Below, in pieces: positions 11,141 to 18,845 of a stretch of DNA of 64,000 bases. The DNA comes from Breviolum minutum Mf 1.05b.01 (Eukaryota; Sar; Dinophyceae; Suessiales; Symbiodiniaceae). The DNA is taken from assembly GCA_000507305.1 (NCBI GenBank), contig DF240073.1, forward strand, positions 62,001 through 126,000. Direction: 5' to 3'. Numbering within the stretch: the first letter of the stretch is position 1; each line of letters starts with the position of its first letter. The notes beneath the pieces are model-generated. The model was not told the DNA's origin, did not search any database, and was given only the letters and a program-made list of their open reading frames with translations. Made by a program: the position numbers and the translations under genes.

Positions 11141-14100
11141 ATGAGTGAGGCAGCAAAGGAAGGCCTCATCAAGAGGTTCTCGGGAGATGGGGCAGATCCA
11201 CAGAAAGAGTACAAGAGGTGGAAGAGGTGGTCCAGAGCCTATTTGACGGTTCAAAGGGCAAAAGGAACACCAGAGGCTGCGCTTGGATCTCTTTTGTTCA
11301 CAATGTTGGATGGGTCGGCTTTACGGGCTTTTGACTCGACCAACATGGATGACTTGGAGGTGGATGGTGGACAGGATGTGGTGTACCAAGTGCTGGACGA
11401 CAGGTACCCCGAAGAATCCACTCATGACAGGCTAGGGGAGATTCTTGATGCAATCTTTGACCTGAAGGTGGAGAGAGGGGAGTCAACAGCCGTGTACACG
11501 GGCAAAGCCCGGGCAGCTTTCAGTGCCGCAGAAGCTGAAGGTGTGAAGTTTCCTGACACTGCCCGTGGCTACTTGGTGTTGAGGTTTGCAAGATTGCCAT
11601 TGGAGAAGAAGGCCATTGTGTTGGCAGCAGCTCGGGGCTCCTATAGCGAGAATGACATCTCGGCTGCGCTCAGGACGACTTTTCCTGACCATCTCTACAC
11701 GGCCAAGCAGACCAACAACCATGTGAATGTGGCGGAGGTCAACAACTATGACCAGGTCGAGACCTTCTCGGATGAAGAGCAGCAGGTGCTGTTGGCCGAA
11801 GAAGGGGATCCAGAGGATTTGGGAGATGAGCCTATCGAAGAACAGGATGCAGTGGACATCCTTATGACCTGGAAGCAGACCCGCACAAACATCAACAAGG
11901 AGAAGATCGCAAGAGGACTTAGCGGGCAACGTGATGTGAAGAAGCTTGAATCAAGAGTGAGATGTTTCAAGTGCAAACAAATAGGTCACTTTTCCAGAAA
12001 TTGCCCACGACGAGGAGGCAAAGGAGCTGCGGGGCCATCACCTGCGGCATCAGGCACCACAAAGACCAACTTCGTGATGATGGTGAAGGATGAGCCGATT
12101 ATGGATGAGCAAGGTGATGGAGATGAAGAAGATGAAGTGTGCAGTGTGATCAGCACATGGAAAGGGTACCCCAAGGACTTTTGGCAGATGCGTGGCAAGA
12201 AAGTCATTCGCCATCATGTGCTGCCTAGAACTCAGATGTTCAGTGCAAGATGGACAGGGTGCCCAGTAAGATATGACCGCCTGAAGGATCACCGGACCAC
12301 CTTCCTGCGTTATTTGTCAGGTAAGGAGCAGGTGATTGAAGATGACTATGTGTTCCACTTGGAGAGAGCGAGTGGTCGAACAGCTGAGGAGTGGGTGGGA
12401 ACAACAACATTCTACCTTCAGGATGATGAAGAAGAGGCTCCAGATGACTGGGAGACCAACGAGATCGTCCAGGCCTTTGTGGAAGCAGCCGCACCTCGGA
12501 GAGACCAAGAGCAATTTCTCAATCCTGAGGAGTTGGAGCCGATCTCTGAGGATGAAGAAGGGGCTGAAACGGCCTGTCAACTTCTCCACCCGGCAGGTTG
12601 GGGAGTGGTGGACACTGGTTGTGGACGTGGGGTCATTGGTGCAAACACACTGAGAAGACATGAAGATCAGCTGAGCCGTCATGGTCTTAGTGTGGAAGAG
12701 TTGGAACCGAAACCACACAGGTTCCGCTATGGTAATGGATCAATGGACGTCTCTCACAGGAGAGTGCAGATTCCAATTTTCCTGTCTGGCAAGGAGATGA
12801 AGATGAGAGTGCATGTGGTTCCCGGAGAAGTTCCTCTTCTCATTTCGAAGCGATTCTTGAAGAGCTTGGGATCGCAGATGGACCTTCAGAACAACAAGGT
12901 GCACTTTGCCAAGGCAGGGATCACGGTCAGCATGGTGGAGAGAGAAGACAATTCCTATCAGCTGGACTTGCTGGATGGGATGATTCCGCCAAAGCTGAAG
13001 TCTCCGGAGGTGGATGTGTTGGTGACGCATCAGGTGGAGGACCCTCTGGAGAAGGAGAGGAATGACTGTGGCGCCGCACCGGGCTCTGTGGAGGACGCAC
13101 CCTGGGACGGTTCCATCAGTCATTCGGGAGAAGAATCAGAGGCTGAGACAGACGTGAGATGCGTCTTCAAGGCCCGAGAACGGAGAGATCTGATTCGCCA
13201 GGTGAGCGAAGTGCTGAGGACAAAGGATGATGAGAGACACTCAATCGTTGAGATCTTCAGCCCAGGAAGGTTCGCAGAGAACGCAAGGGACTTTGGTTTT
13301 GAGCCGATGGGTGCCTTTGACCTGAGCCTGGATTGGGATTGGAGGAAGGCAATCCACCGCAGAAGAGTGGAAGAACAGTTGGCTCTTTCACCTCCGGACG
13401 TGTTGGTCATGACACCTCCATGCGGTCCTTTGAGTCGAATGCAACAATGCACTCCCGATGAGAAGAGGGTCGACCTTGAAGCCTTTGAGAAGGAGGTTCG
13501 CGAAGCTCAGAACATGGTGAAGTGGTGTCTCAAGTTGGCTGAGAAACAGTTGTCGTTGGGGCTTCACTATGTGTTCGAATCCTCACAAACAAGCAAGGCA
13601 TGGACATTGCCCGAGATGCAGGCCTTTCGAGACTGGTGGCAACATCCCTGCATCGACGTTGCAGCCTGTGCAGTGGGCCTAAAGGACAAAGAGTCAGGTG
13701 CTTTGTTCGGGAAGAAGTGGAGATTTATGACGTCATCAGTGGCGGTGGCTTCGATGTTGGAACCGTTGATCTGCGACAAGACGCATGAGCATCAGGTCGT
13801 GGAAGGCTCCTCTGGGGGGGTCATGAGATCAATACAGACTCAAGTGTATCCCAAACGTTTGGTTCGAAAGATTTTGGGTGGTTTTCGCATGCATGAGGTC
13901 GTTGAAGATCACTGTTGGGCAATTAGTCAAGAGACAGTTCAAGTCACAGGGCCTCTGAAAGGAGAAGGAAGACGTAGAGTGGAGAATGCCATTCGTAAGA
14001 TGCATGTGAATTTAGGGCATGCCTCAAATGATGATCTCTATCGCATCCTGCGTCACCACGGCGCATCGGCAGAGGTGTTGGAGTTAGTGAAGGCCTTTTC

Positions 14101-15028
14101 GTGTGATGTGTGTGATGCACATAAAGCTCCCAAGTCAGTGAAGGAAAGGGCACCACCTCGTGATTTAGCACCCTTAAGATATGTAGGACTGGATGTTAAG
14201 TGGCTACCAACTTGGAAGAAAGAATATAAGATCAAAGCACTCAACATTGTTTGTCGGGCATCAGGGTTGCAACAGATGTATCCTTTCAGAGAAGGTGAGC
14301 ATGAGTGTTCAGAGTTGATTGCACGCCTTTACCGCATGTGGACTAGGAGTTTTGGTAGGCCGAAGTTTTGCAAGTTTGATGCTAGCCGATGCAATCTGGG
14401 AGAGACCTTTTTGGACGCCTTGGAACGTGATGGCACCACTGCCCTTGATATCCCTGGAGAAGCGCATGAACAGATGGGTGATGTTGAAGCTCAGGGCAGA
14501 CATTTTGAAAGCATGCTAACCAAAGTGATTCATGAGATGGGCCCCACCAATTATACAGAATGGTTGGAATGTGTTGACGCTACTGTTGAAGCAAGAAACA
14601 TGTTGATGAAACGAAATGGCTACAGCTCGTATCAATTGGTTTTTGGTCGCGACCCTGAGTTTCCTGGTGATGACATTTTGGGAAGTAAGCCAAATGAGAT
14701 TTCCAATGGAGCCATTTTAGAGGATGCCATAGCGGAATACAGTTTCAGGGCTAGAAGCATTGCTAGACAGCAAGTGTTGCAAGCATTGGATCACAAGGCG
14801 GCCAGAATTGCTCTCAATAGTCGACCCAGACCTTTGAGAGAATTTCGTCCCGGAGGCGTCGAGGTCGTGGAATCAAGAAGTCGACCGCACGCTGGCGTGG
14901 ACCCGGCATTGTGGCAGGGTTGGCAGGAGGCAACATTTGGGTATCAATGCCTGGTGCTTTCATCAAGTGTTCACCCGAACAACTACGACTTAGAACTCAT
15001 GAGGAGAGAGAGGCAGATCGTTTCCTAG
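11141..15028 (+). CDS. Copia gag, protease, methyltransferase-like domain and integrase
   Basis: Start chosen at ATG 11141, the first ATG after the primer site (MSEAAKEGLIKRF); an upstream GTG in the LTR is not a credible start. About 1295 codons. Residues numbered from this Met: gag with CCHC knuckle C275, C278, H283, C288; aspartic protease with DTG at D491; methyltransferase-like block at about 703-850, with IFSPGRF as a motif-I-like segment, PPC with Cys761 as motif IV, and FES at 812-814 in place of ENV; integrase zinc finger H955, H960, C988, C991; integrase triad D1018, D1080, E1116, with exactly 35 residues between the last two. Homology ends at FRPG (14843-14854). The remaining about 58 codons are out of frame, and the conserved integrase C-terminus resumes one frame back. 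Confidence 0.92.
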   Translation: MSEAAKEGLIKRFSGDGADPQKEYKRWKRWSRAYLTVQRAKGTPEAALGSLLFTMLDGSALRAFDSTNMDDLEVDGGQDVVYQVLDDRYPEESTHDRLGEILDAIFDLKVERGESTAVYTGKARAAFSAAEAEGVKFPDTARGYLVLRFARLPLEKKAIVLAAARGSYSENDISAALRTTFPDHLYTAKQTNNHVNVAEVNNYDQVETFSDEEQQVLLAEEGDPEDLGDEPIEEQDAVDILMTWKQTRTNINKEKIARGLSGQRDVKKLESRVRCFKCKQIGHFSRNCPRRGGKGAAGPSPAASGTTKTNFVMMVKDEPIMDEQGDGDEEDEVCSVISTWKGYPKDFWQMRGKKVIRHHVLPRTQMFSARWTGCPVRYDRLKDHRTTFLRYLSGKEQVIEDDYVFHLERASGRTAEEWVGTTTFYLQDDEEEAPDDWETNEIVQAFVEAAAPRRDQEQFLNPEELEPISEDEEGAETACQLLHPAGWGVVDTGCGRGVIGANTLRRHEDQLSRHGLSVEELEPKPHRFRYGNGSMDVSHRRVQIPIFLSGKEMKMRVHVVPGEVPLLISKRFLKSLGSQMDLQNNKVHFAKAGITVSMVEREDNSYQLDLLDGMIPPKLKSPEVDVLVTHQVEDPLEKERNDCGAAPGSVEDAPWDGSISHSGEESEAETDVRCVFKARERRDLIRQVSEVLRTKDDERHSIVEIFSPGRFAENARDFGFEPMGAFDLSLDWDWRKAIHRRRVEEQLALSPPDVLVMTPPCGPLSRMQQCTPDEKRVDLEAFEKEVREAQNMVKWCLKLAEKQLSLGLHYVFESSQTSKAWTLPEMQAFRDWWQHPCIDVAACAVGLKDKESGALFGKKWRFMTSSVAVASMLEPLICDKTHEHQVVEGSSGGVMRSIQTQVYPKRLVRKILGGFRMHEVVEDHCWAISQETVQVTGPLKGEGRRRVENAIRKMHVNLGHASNDDLYRILRHHGASAEVLELVKAFSCDVCDAHKAPKSVKERAPPRDLAPLRYVGLDVKWLPTWKKEYKIKALNIVCRASGLQQMYPFREGEHECSELIARLYRMWTRSFGRPKFCKFDASRCNLGETFLDALERDGTTALDIPGEAHEQMGDVEAQGRHFESMLTKVIHEMGPTNYTEWLECVDATVEARNMLMKRNGYSSYQLVFGRDPEFPGDDILGSKPNEISNGAILEDAIAEYSFRARSIARQQVLQALDHKAARIALNSRPRPLREFRPGGVEVVESRSRPHAGVDPALWQGWQEATFGYQCLVLSSSVHPNNYDLELMRRERQIVS
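13247..13690 (+). other. Methyltransferase-like domain within the Copia polyprotein
   Basis: Sub-region of the first polyprotein ORF. Seen: a segment EIFSPGRFAENARDFGFE resembling the SAM-binding motif I of C5-cytosine methyltransferases, then AFDLSLDWDW, then VLVMTPPCGPLS with PPC and a following Ser as in motif IV, then VFESS where ENV is usual. Known: dinoflagellate retrotransposons carrying cytosine-methyltransferase domains have been described. Inferred: this is such a domain, possibly degenerate because ENV is replaced. Structure prediction would decide between an active enzyme and a relic fold. Confidence 0.6.
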
Positions 15029-18000
15029 TAAGAGATTTGAGGGCAGCAGCAGCAGCATTGTATCCAGAGGTTGGTTATTCAGGAAAGACTCAGAAATGCT
15101 TTGTTGACATTACTCAAGATGATCGCCCACCCGGCGACCTCCTGACTCCTGACATGGTGCAAGTGCCGCAACCCAATGTACAGCCGGAACAGCAACAGGA
15201 TGTGGCCGTTCCAAATGTTCCCGAACAACCAGCATCTGATCAACAGAGTCGCAGAGGATCAGATTCCACTAGCAATCCTCGACCTCCGTCCAGTTTTCGA
15301 GAGTCAATTAGTTCGTTGGATCCAATTGAACAACAGTTGTTTGAAAGATCCTTACAAGAAGCAAATCGTTTGGATGGACATGCAATGCGACCTGTTGCAG
15401 ATATGGAGGTGCATACGCCACCTGAGTTGCTGGAACCCGAAGCCAAGAGACTCCGAGCGCAGGATGAGGGTCAACAGAATGTTGGTGGTCAAAGTTTCCC
15501 ACCATCCCTACCACAACCACCACAACCTGCAAGACAACCATTGGAAGTGAGTAGTAGTAGTGGGGGTTCTCAAAGAAGCTTGATGATGACTGGTGACCCA
15601 TATTCAGTGCTTGCAGTCAGATCCGAAAGCATCCCGGCGATCGATTCAACTTCGGCGGCAATTTGCTTGTCAGTTCATCCTTTGGAGGAGGATGACGAAG
15701 CAGATTTTGTGCTGGGTAGTGCGAGAGATTCTGACGAAGTGTTATTGGCAGGTGGTAGAAATGAGATAAACCTCAAGGACCCAAAATGGAACTCAGATGT
15801 TTGGAAACAACAATTGTTGGATGGCATTCAAAAGGAAGTTGACAACGTTGTTCACAACAAGAGAGCATTGAAAGCATTGACACTTCAAGAATCTCGACAA
15901 GTGCGACAGCAATGTGCTGACAGAGTTGTGCCTTCGCGATTGGTTCTCACGCCCAAGGTTGATGAATCTGGTCAAGACATTGTTAAGGCTAGATGGACAG
16001 CTCGTGGAGACAAAGATCCTGATTTGTTTTCACTCATTAGAGAAGGTAAGACTCAAGCTCCAACTATTTCTTCCAATGGGCGTTTTGTGGTTCTCCAGTT
16101 GATAGCAAGCAAAGGTTTTAAGATGCAGCTGGGGGATGTCACTGGAGCCTTTCTAGAAGCAGACAACATGGTCAGATCAGAAGGCAAGTTATATATGTCT
16201 ATGCCAACAACGTATCCATTACCGGGCTATGATCGAGAGCAACTGTTTGAGGTAATCAGACCCATTTATGGTTTGAATGATTCCCCACAGAATTGGTTCA
16301 ACAAATTTCGGCAGACAGTTCAAGAACAAGGTTGGCTTTCATCACAGCTTGATCCGTGTGTTTTCTTCCTATGGAACAAACAGCAACTATGTGGAGTAAT
16401 GGGCGTCCATGTAGATGATGTTGTCATAGGAGGTAGTGGTCAGATGTTCGAACAACAGTTGAAGACCTTGAGAGCAACTTTTCCTTTTCGAAAGTGGCAA
16501 GAAGGGCGTGGAACGTTTTGCGGTTCAGACCTGAGCCAAGATCCGAGTACTGGTTCCATCTCCGTGAATCAACGTGCCTTTATTGACAAGATGCAGAAAC
16601 CCAAATTGAGAAGTAAGGACCCCCCAACCATGGAAGTCAATGCTGAGGAGGTCACTTCCCTTAAGTCGTGTTTGGGTGCTGCTTTGTGGTTAGCACGTGA
16701 GACGAGACCAGACGTGGCAGTGCAGGTGTCACAAGGGCAACAACTCATGCCCAAACCAACACTTCAAAATGCCAAGACAGTTGGAAATGTGGTCCGTAGG
16801 GCCAAGCAGTATCAAGAACTGGAGTGGAAGATCCAAGCCATCCCGGTTGAAAAACTGCGATTGTGTCTTCACACGGATGCTGCATTTGGGAATGCTAAGG
16901 GCAAGGGTACCCAGGCTGGATATATAGTCGGAGTAACCAATGACTTGTTGCAACAAGGCAAACAGGCCCCTTGGTCACCAGCTGCATGGAGATCTTACAG
17001 ACTTAAGCGTGTGGTTGGTTCAACGTTTGGTGGTGAATCACAAGCATTGATGGATGGTTTGGGTCATGCAGAGTGGATAGGATGTCACCTTGCGGAAGGC
17101 ATATTTCCCAATTTTTCCTTGCAAGATAGGGGTCAATTCTTGAAGAAGTTTGAATTACAGGCCGTGGTTGATTGCAAAAGTGTTTATGACCACTTACAGC
17201 AATATGCTTCACCGGGGAGTGTAAGTGATAAGAGGGTGGCAATCGATCTGGTCATTATTCGAGAGACCCTGCAACGAATTCATGGAGTCATTAGATGGTG
17301 TCCTACATGGCTTCAATTAGCTGATGCCCTTACAAAGGAAAGTCCTGAAGCAATGGATTTACTTAGGGGGGCACTGATGACCAATCAATATCACCTACAT
17401 GCTGAGAGTTCAATGATGGCTGCAGCTGCAGAACAGAAGCAGCGTCGGCTTGCCAAACGGCATGATCCCGAAGGTTTTTCAGAGAAACCAGCAAGCACGG
17501 TGTTTTGTGTCGTATCCTCGCAACGTTGTCAGCAACCCATGGTGCGAGTGTCAGCAAAGGGCTTCACAGAAGTGGAGGTCCGAGCTCTTTTTGAGTGCAT
17601 GGTGAGTTCTTTTGCAGAAGATGGCCAGGACTATGACAAGCATATGAGCCAAACCAAGGCGATGTGCAAGATGAAGATTCCGGCAGGCATGGTCAATTCC
17701 AAAGAGATGAGGGGTGAGACGTCCTTGATCACCTACTCGTACTGCAAGTCCACGAATATGGTGACTGTGAATGCCGCTGCCGTGGTGATTGACAAGGCAG
17801 AGTTCATGTTGACCGAGGTCTTCAAAGTCTACGGTCAGATGCTTCATGAAGGTCAAGTAGCACCTCTTCCAGCTGGGGCTCAACAATGGGGAAAGGCCTT
17901 TAAGATGGTCAAGGAACAAGGAGCAGAGTCTTTGTTCTTGCGCAGTTTGGAGAATGAAGCACGTGGATCGGCAGCAATTTCTGGAGAAGAGATGCAAGCG

Positions 18001-18264
18001 CATTTGCCGAAGGAGGAGGAGTTTGTGGCGGCTGTGGCGGATTTGTGCCAGGATGGGGCACGGCGTCTTCACAATTTTCCTCTCTGGAAGCAGCGTTTCT
18101 TGCAATTTCTCTTGCAAGAGTATGGTGCGGATCCTGACCAAGTGATGGCGCGATGTCGGAGCAGTGCCAATTGCCGATGCTCATCCCAAAGCTTTGGCGA
18201 AGAGCGGCAAAGAGAGCAAGTCCAAAGGCTATCGTGGCTTCAGCTAGGATTGTATAGGCAGTAG
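14851..18264 (+). CDS. Copia integrase C-terminus, reverse transcriptase, RNase H and C-terminal extension
   Basis: Continuation of the polyprotein in another frame. It has no start of its own near the beginning, so it would need frameshifting or is broken. From 14851 it reads RRRRGRGIKKS, RWRGPG, then WVSMPGAFIKCSPEQLR, the usual dinoflagellate Copia integrase end. The reverse transcriptase has GDVTGAFLEAD and the catalytic VHVDDVV (Asp codons 16414 and 16417). RNase H has its acidic residues at 16876 (HTDA), 17035 (GGES), 17170 (VDCKS) and 17323 (ADALTK). Copia proteins normally end soon after this; here about 312 more residues follow to TAG 18262-18264, with no domain I recognise. That extension is visibly GC-richer than the reverse transcriptase part. 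Confidence 0.9.
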   Translation, partial: RRRRGRGIKKSTARWRGPGIVAGLAGGNIWVSMPGAFIKCSPEQLRLRTHEEREADRFLVRDLRAAAAALYPEVGYSGKTQKCFVDITQDDRPPGDLLTPDMVQVPQPNVQPEQQQDVAVPNVPEQPASDQQSRRGSDSTSNPRPPSSFRESISSLDPIEQQLFERSLQEANRLDGHAMRPVADMEVHTPPELLEPEAKRLRAQDEGQQNVGGQSFPPSLPQPPQPARQPLEVSSSSGGSQRSLMMTGDPYSVLAVRSESIPAIDSTSAAICLSVHPLEEDDEADFVLGSARDSDEVLLAGGRNEINLKDPKWNSDVWKQQLLDGIQKEVDNVVHNKRALKALTLQESRQVRQQCADRVVPSRLVLTPKVDESGQDIVKARWTARGDKDPDLFSLIREGKTQAPTISSNGRFVVLQLIASKGFKMQLGDVTGAFLEADNMVRSEGKLYMSMPTTYPLPGYDREQLFEVIRPIYGLNDSPQNWFNKFRQTVQEQGWLSSQLDPCVFFLWNKQQLCGVMGVHVDDVVIGGSGQMFEQQLKTLRATFPFRKWQEGRGTFCGSDLSQDPSTGSISVNQRAFIDKMQKPKLRSKDPPTMEVNAEEVTSLKSCLGAALWLARETRPDVAVQVSQGQQLMPKPTLQNAKTVGNVVRRAKQYQELEWKIQAIPVEKLRLCLHTDAAFGNAKGKGTQAGYIVGVTNDLLQQGKQAPWSPAAWRSYRLKRVVGSTFGGESQALMDGLGHAEWIGCHLAEGIFPNFSLQDRGQFLKKFELQAVVDCKSVYDHLQQYASPGSVSDKRVAIDLVIIRETLQRIHGVIRWCPTWLQLADALTKESPEAMDLLRGALMTNQYHLHAESSMMAAAAEQKQRRLAKRHDPEGFSEKPASTVFCVVSSQRCQQPMVRVSAKGFTEVEVRALFECMVSSFAEDGQDYDKHMSQTKAMCKMKIPAGMVNSKEMRGETSLITYSYCKSTNMVTVNAAAVVIDKAEFMLTEVFKVYGQMLHEGQVAPLPAGAQQWGKAFKMVKEQGAESLFLRSLENEARGSAAISGEEMQAHLPKEEEFVAAVADLCQDGARRLHNFPLWKQRFLQFLLQEYGADPDQVMARCRSSANCRCSSQSFGEERQREQVQRLSWLQLGLYRQ

Positions 18265-18295
18265 ACATGAAATGGCAACAAAATATAATGGTCAG

Positions 18296-18493
18296 TGCAG
18301 TTTTGACCAGATTGCCATTCATGTCTTGTGTGATAGGTTCACTTGGATGTCCCGCTGCCTTTTCCGGCTGAAAGCCAGCAGCAATCGATATTGACACGAC
18401 GTGTCCAGGGTTCGATGGCAGCTCGCTGAGCAAAACGGTGGTTCTGGGATTTAGCAGGTGCAGGAGCACTGCAAGTGACTTGTTGGTTTAAAA
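18296..18493 (+). repeat. 3' LTR, 198 bp
   Basis: Base-for-base match to the 5' LTR from TGCAGTTTTG to TTGGTTTAAA, followed by A and then the right target duplication GCTTG at 18494-18498. Confidence 0.92.
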
Positions 18494-18721
18494 GCTTGGA
18501 ATAGATGGTACACATTGAGCACATGTTCTGGAAATTGCCCCAACCAAGATTTTGAATAGGCATAATATATCGGCAAATCCTGCCAAACCAAAAAGCACAT
18601 GGACTGCCACAAGCATAGCTACAGTAGTCAGATCGTTTGCCGAACAATGCTTGGAAGGGTGGCTCGGCCATTGGCTTCGGCTATCCAACGTTTGAGGGTT
18701 GAATTGTTTTAGCCGGGCCAT
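18494..18721 (-). pseudogene. Small membrane-protein ORF interrupted by the Copia insertion
   Basis: Minus-strand ATG at 18721 (MARLKQFNPQTLDSRSQWPS) opens a frame of about 76 codons with a long hydrophobic run, TVAMLVAVHVLFGLAGFADI. The frame reaches the target duplication at 18494-18498. Across the empty site (minus strand continuing from 10911) it would add DNIFN and stop, so the element sits about five codons before the end of a roughly 81-codon ORF. Two DinoSL-like relics lie upstream at 18779-18796 and 18832-18844, the layout expected for a returned mRNA. No family recognised; whether it was ever a working gene is not shown. Confidence 0.45.
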
Positions 18722-18778
18722 GCCAGCTTACTCAATGACATAATGCAGGATTTTCCGAGTCAGGATTCAGGCTTGAAT

Positions 18779-18796
18779 TTGAGCCATAATAGCCAC
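18779..18796 (-). other. DinoSL relic (proximal)
   Basis: On the minus strand GTGGCTATTATGGCTCAA matches DinoSL GTAGCCATTTTGGCTCAA at 15 of 18 positions. It lies 58 bases upstream of the minus-strand ATG at 18721. Confidence 0.6.
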
Positions 18797-18831
18797 TTCA
18801 CAAAAGAGAGATGCTCCCGCAGCATTTGTAA

Positions 18832-18844
18832 GAGCCAAAATGCT
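18832..18844 (-). other. DinoSL relic (distal)
   Basis: On the minus strand AGCATTTTGGCTC contains an exact 11-base match (CATTTTGGCTC) to the DinoSL 3' half, about 36 bases upstream of the proximal relic. Two relics in line suggest two rounds of mRNA return. Confidence 0.5.
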
Positions 18845-18845
18845 G

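Larger units (their letters stand above)
10917..18493 (+). mobile_element. LTR/Copia retrotransposon, complete but frame-broken
   Basis: Order: 5' LTR, primer binding site, gag with CCHC knuckle, aspartic protease, methyltransferase-like domain, integrase, reverse transcriptase, RNase H, unknown C-terminal domain, 3' LTR. Integrase before reverse transcriptase is the Copia order. Both LTRs match base for base over at least 197 bp, so integration is very recent. A 5-bp target duplication (GCTTG) flanks the element. The polyprotein is open throughout except for one frame change near 14851. No strong polypurine tract is visible before the 3' LTR. The element interrupts a small minus-strand ORF (18494-18721). 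Confidence 0.93.

Noticed and set aside
14851..15028. Programmed -1 frameshift site in the Copia element
   Set aside because: No slippery heptamer or downstream structure was seen at the frame change, and conserved residues seem to be missing, so a deletion is simpler.
11298..18469. Antisense and other-frame ORFs inside the Copia element
   Set aside because: Shadows of the polyprotein; none has independent motifs.
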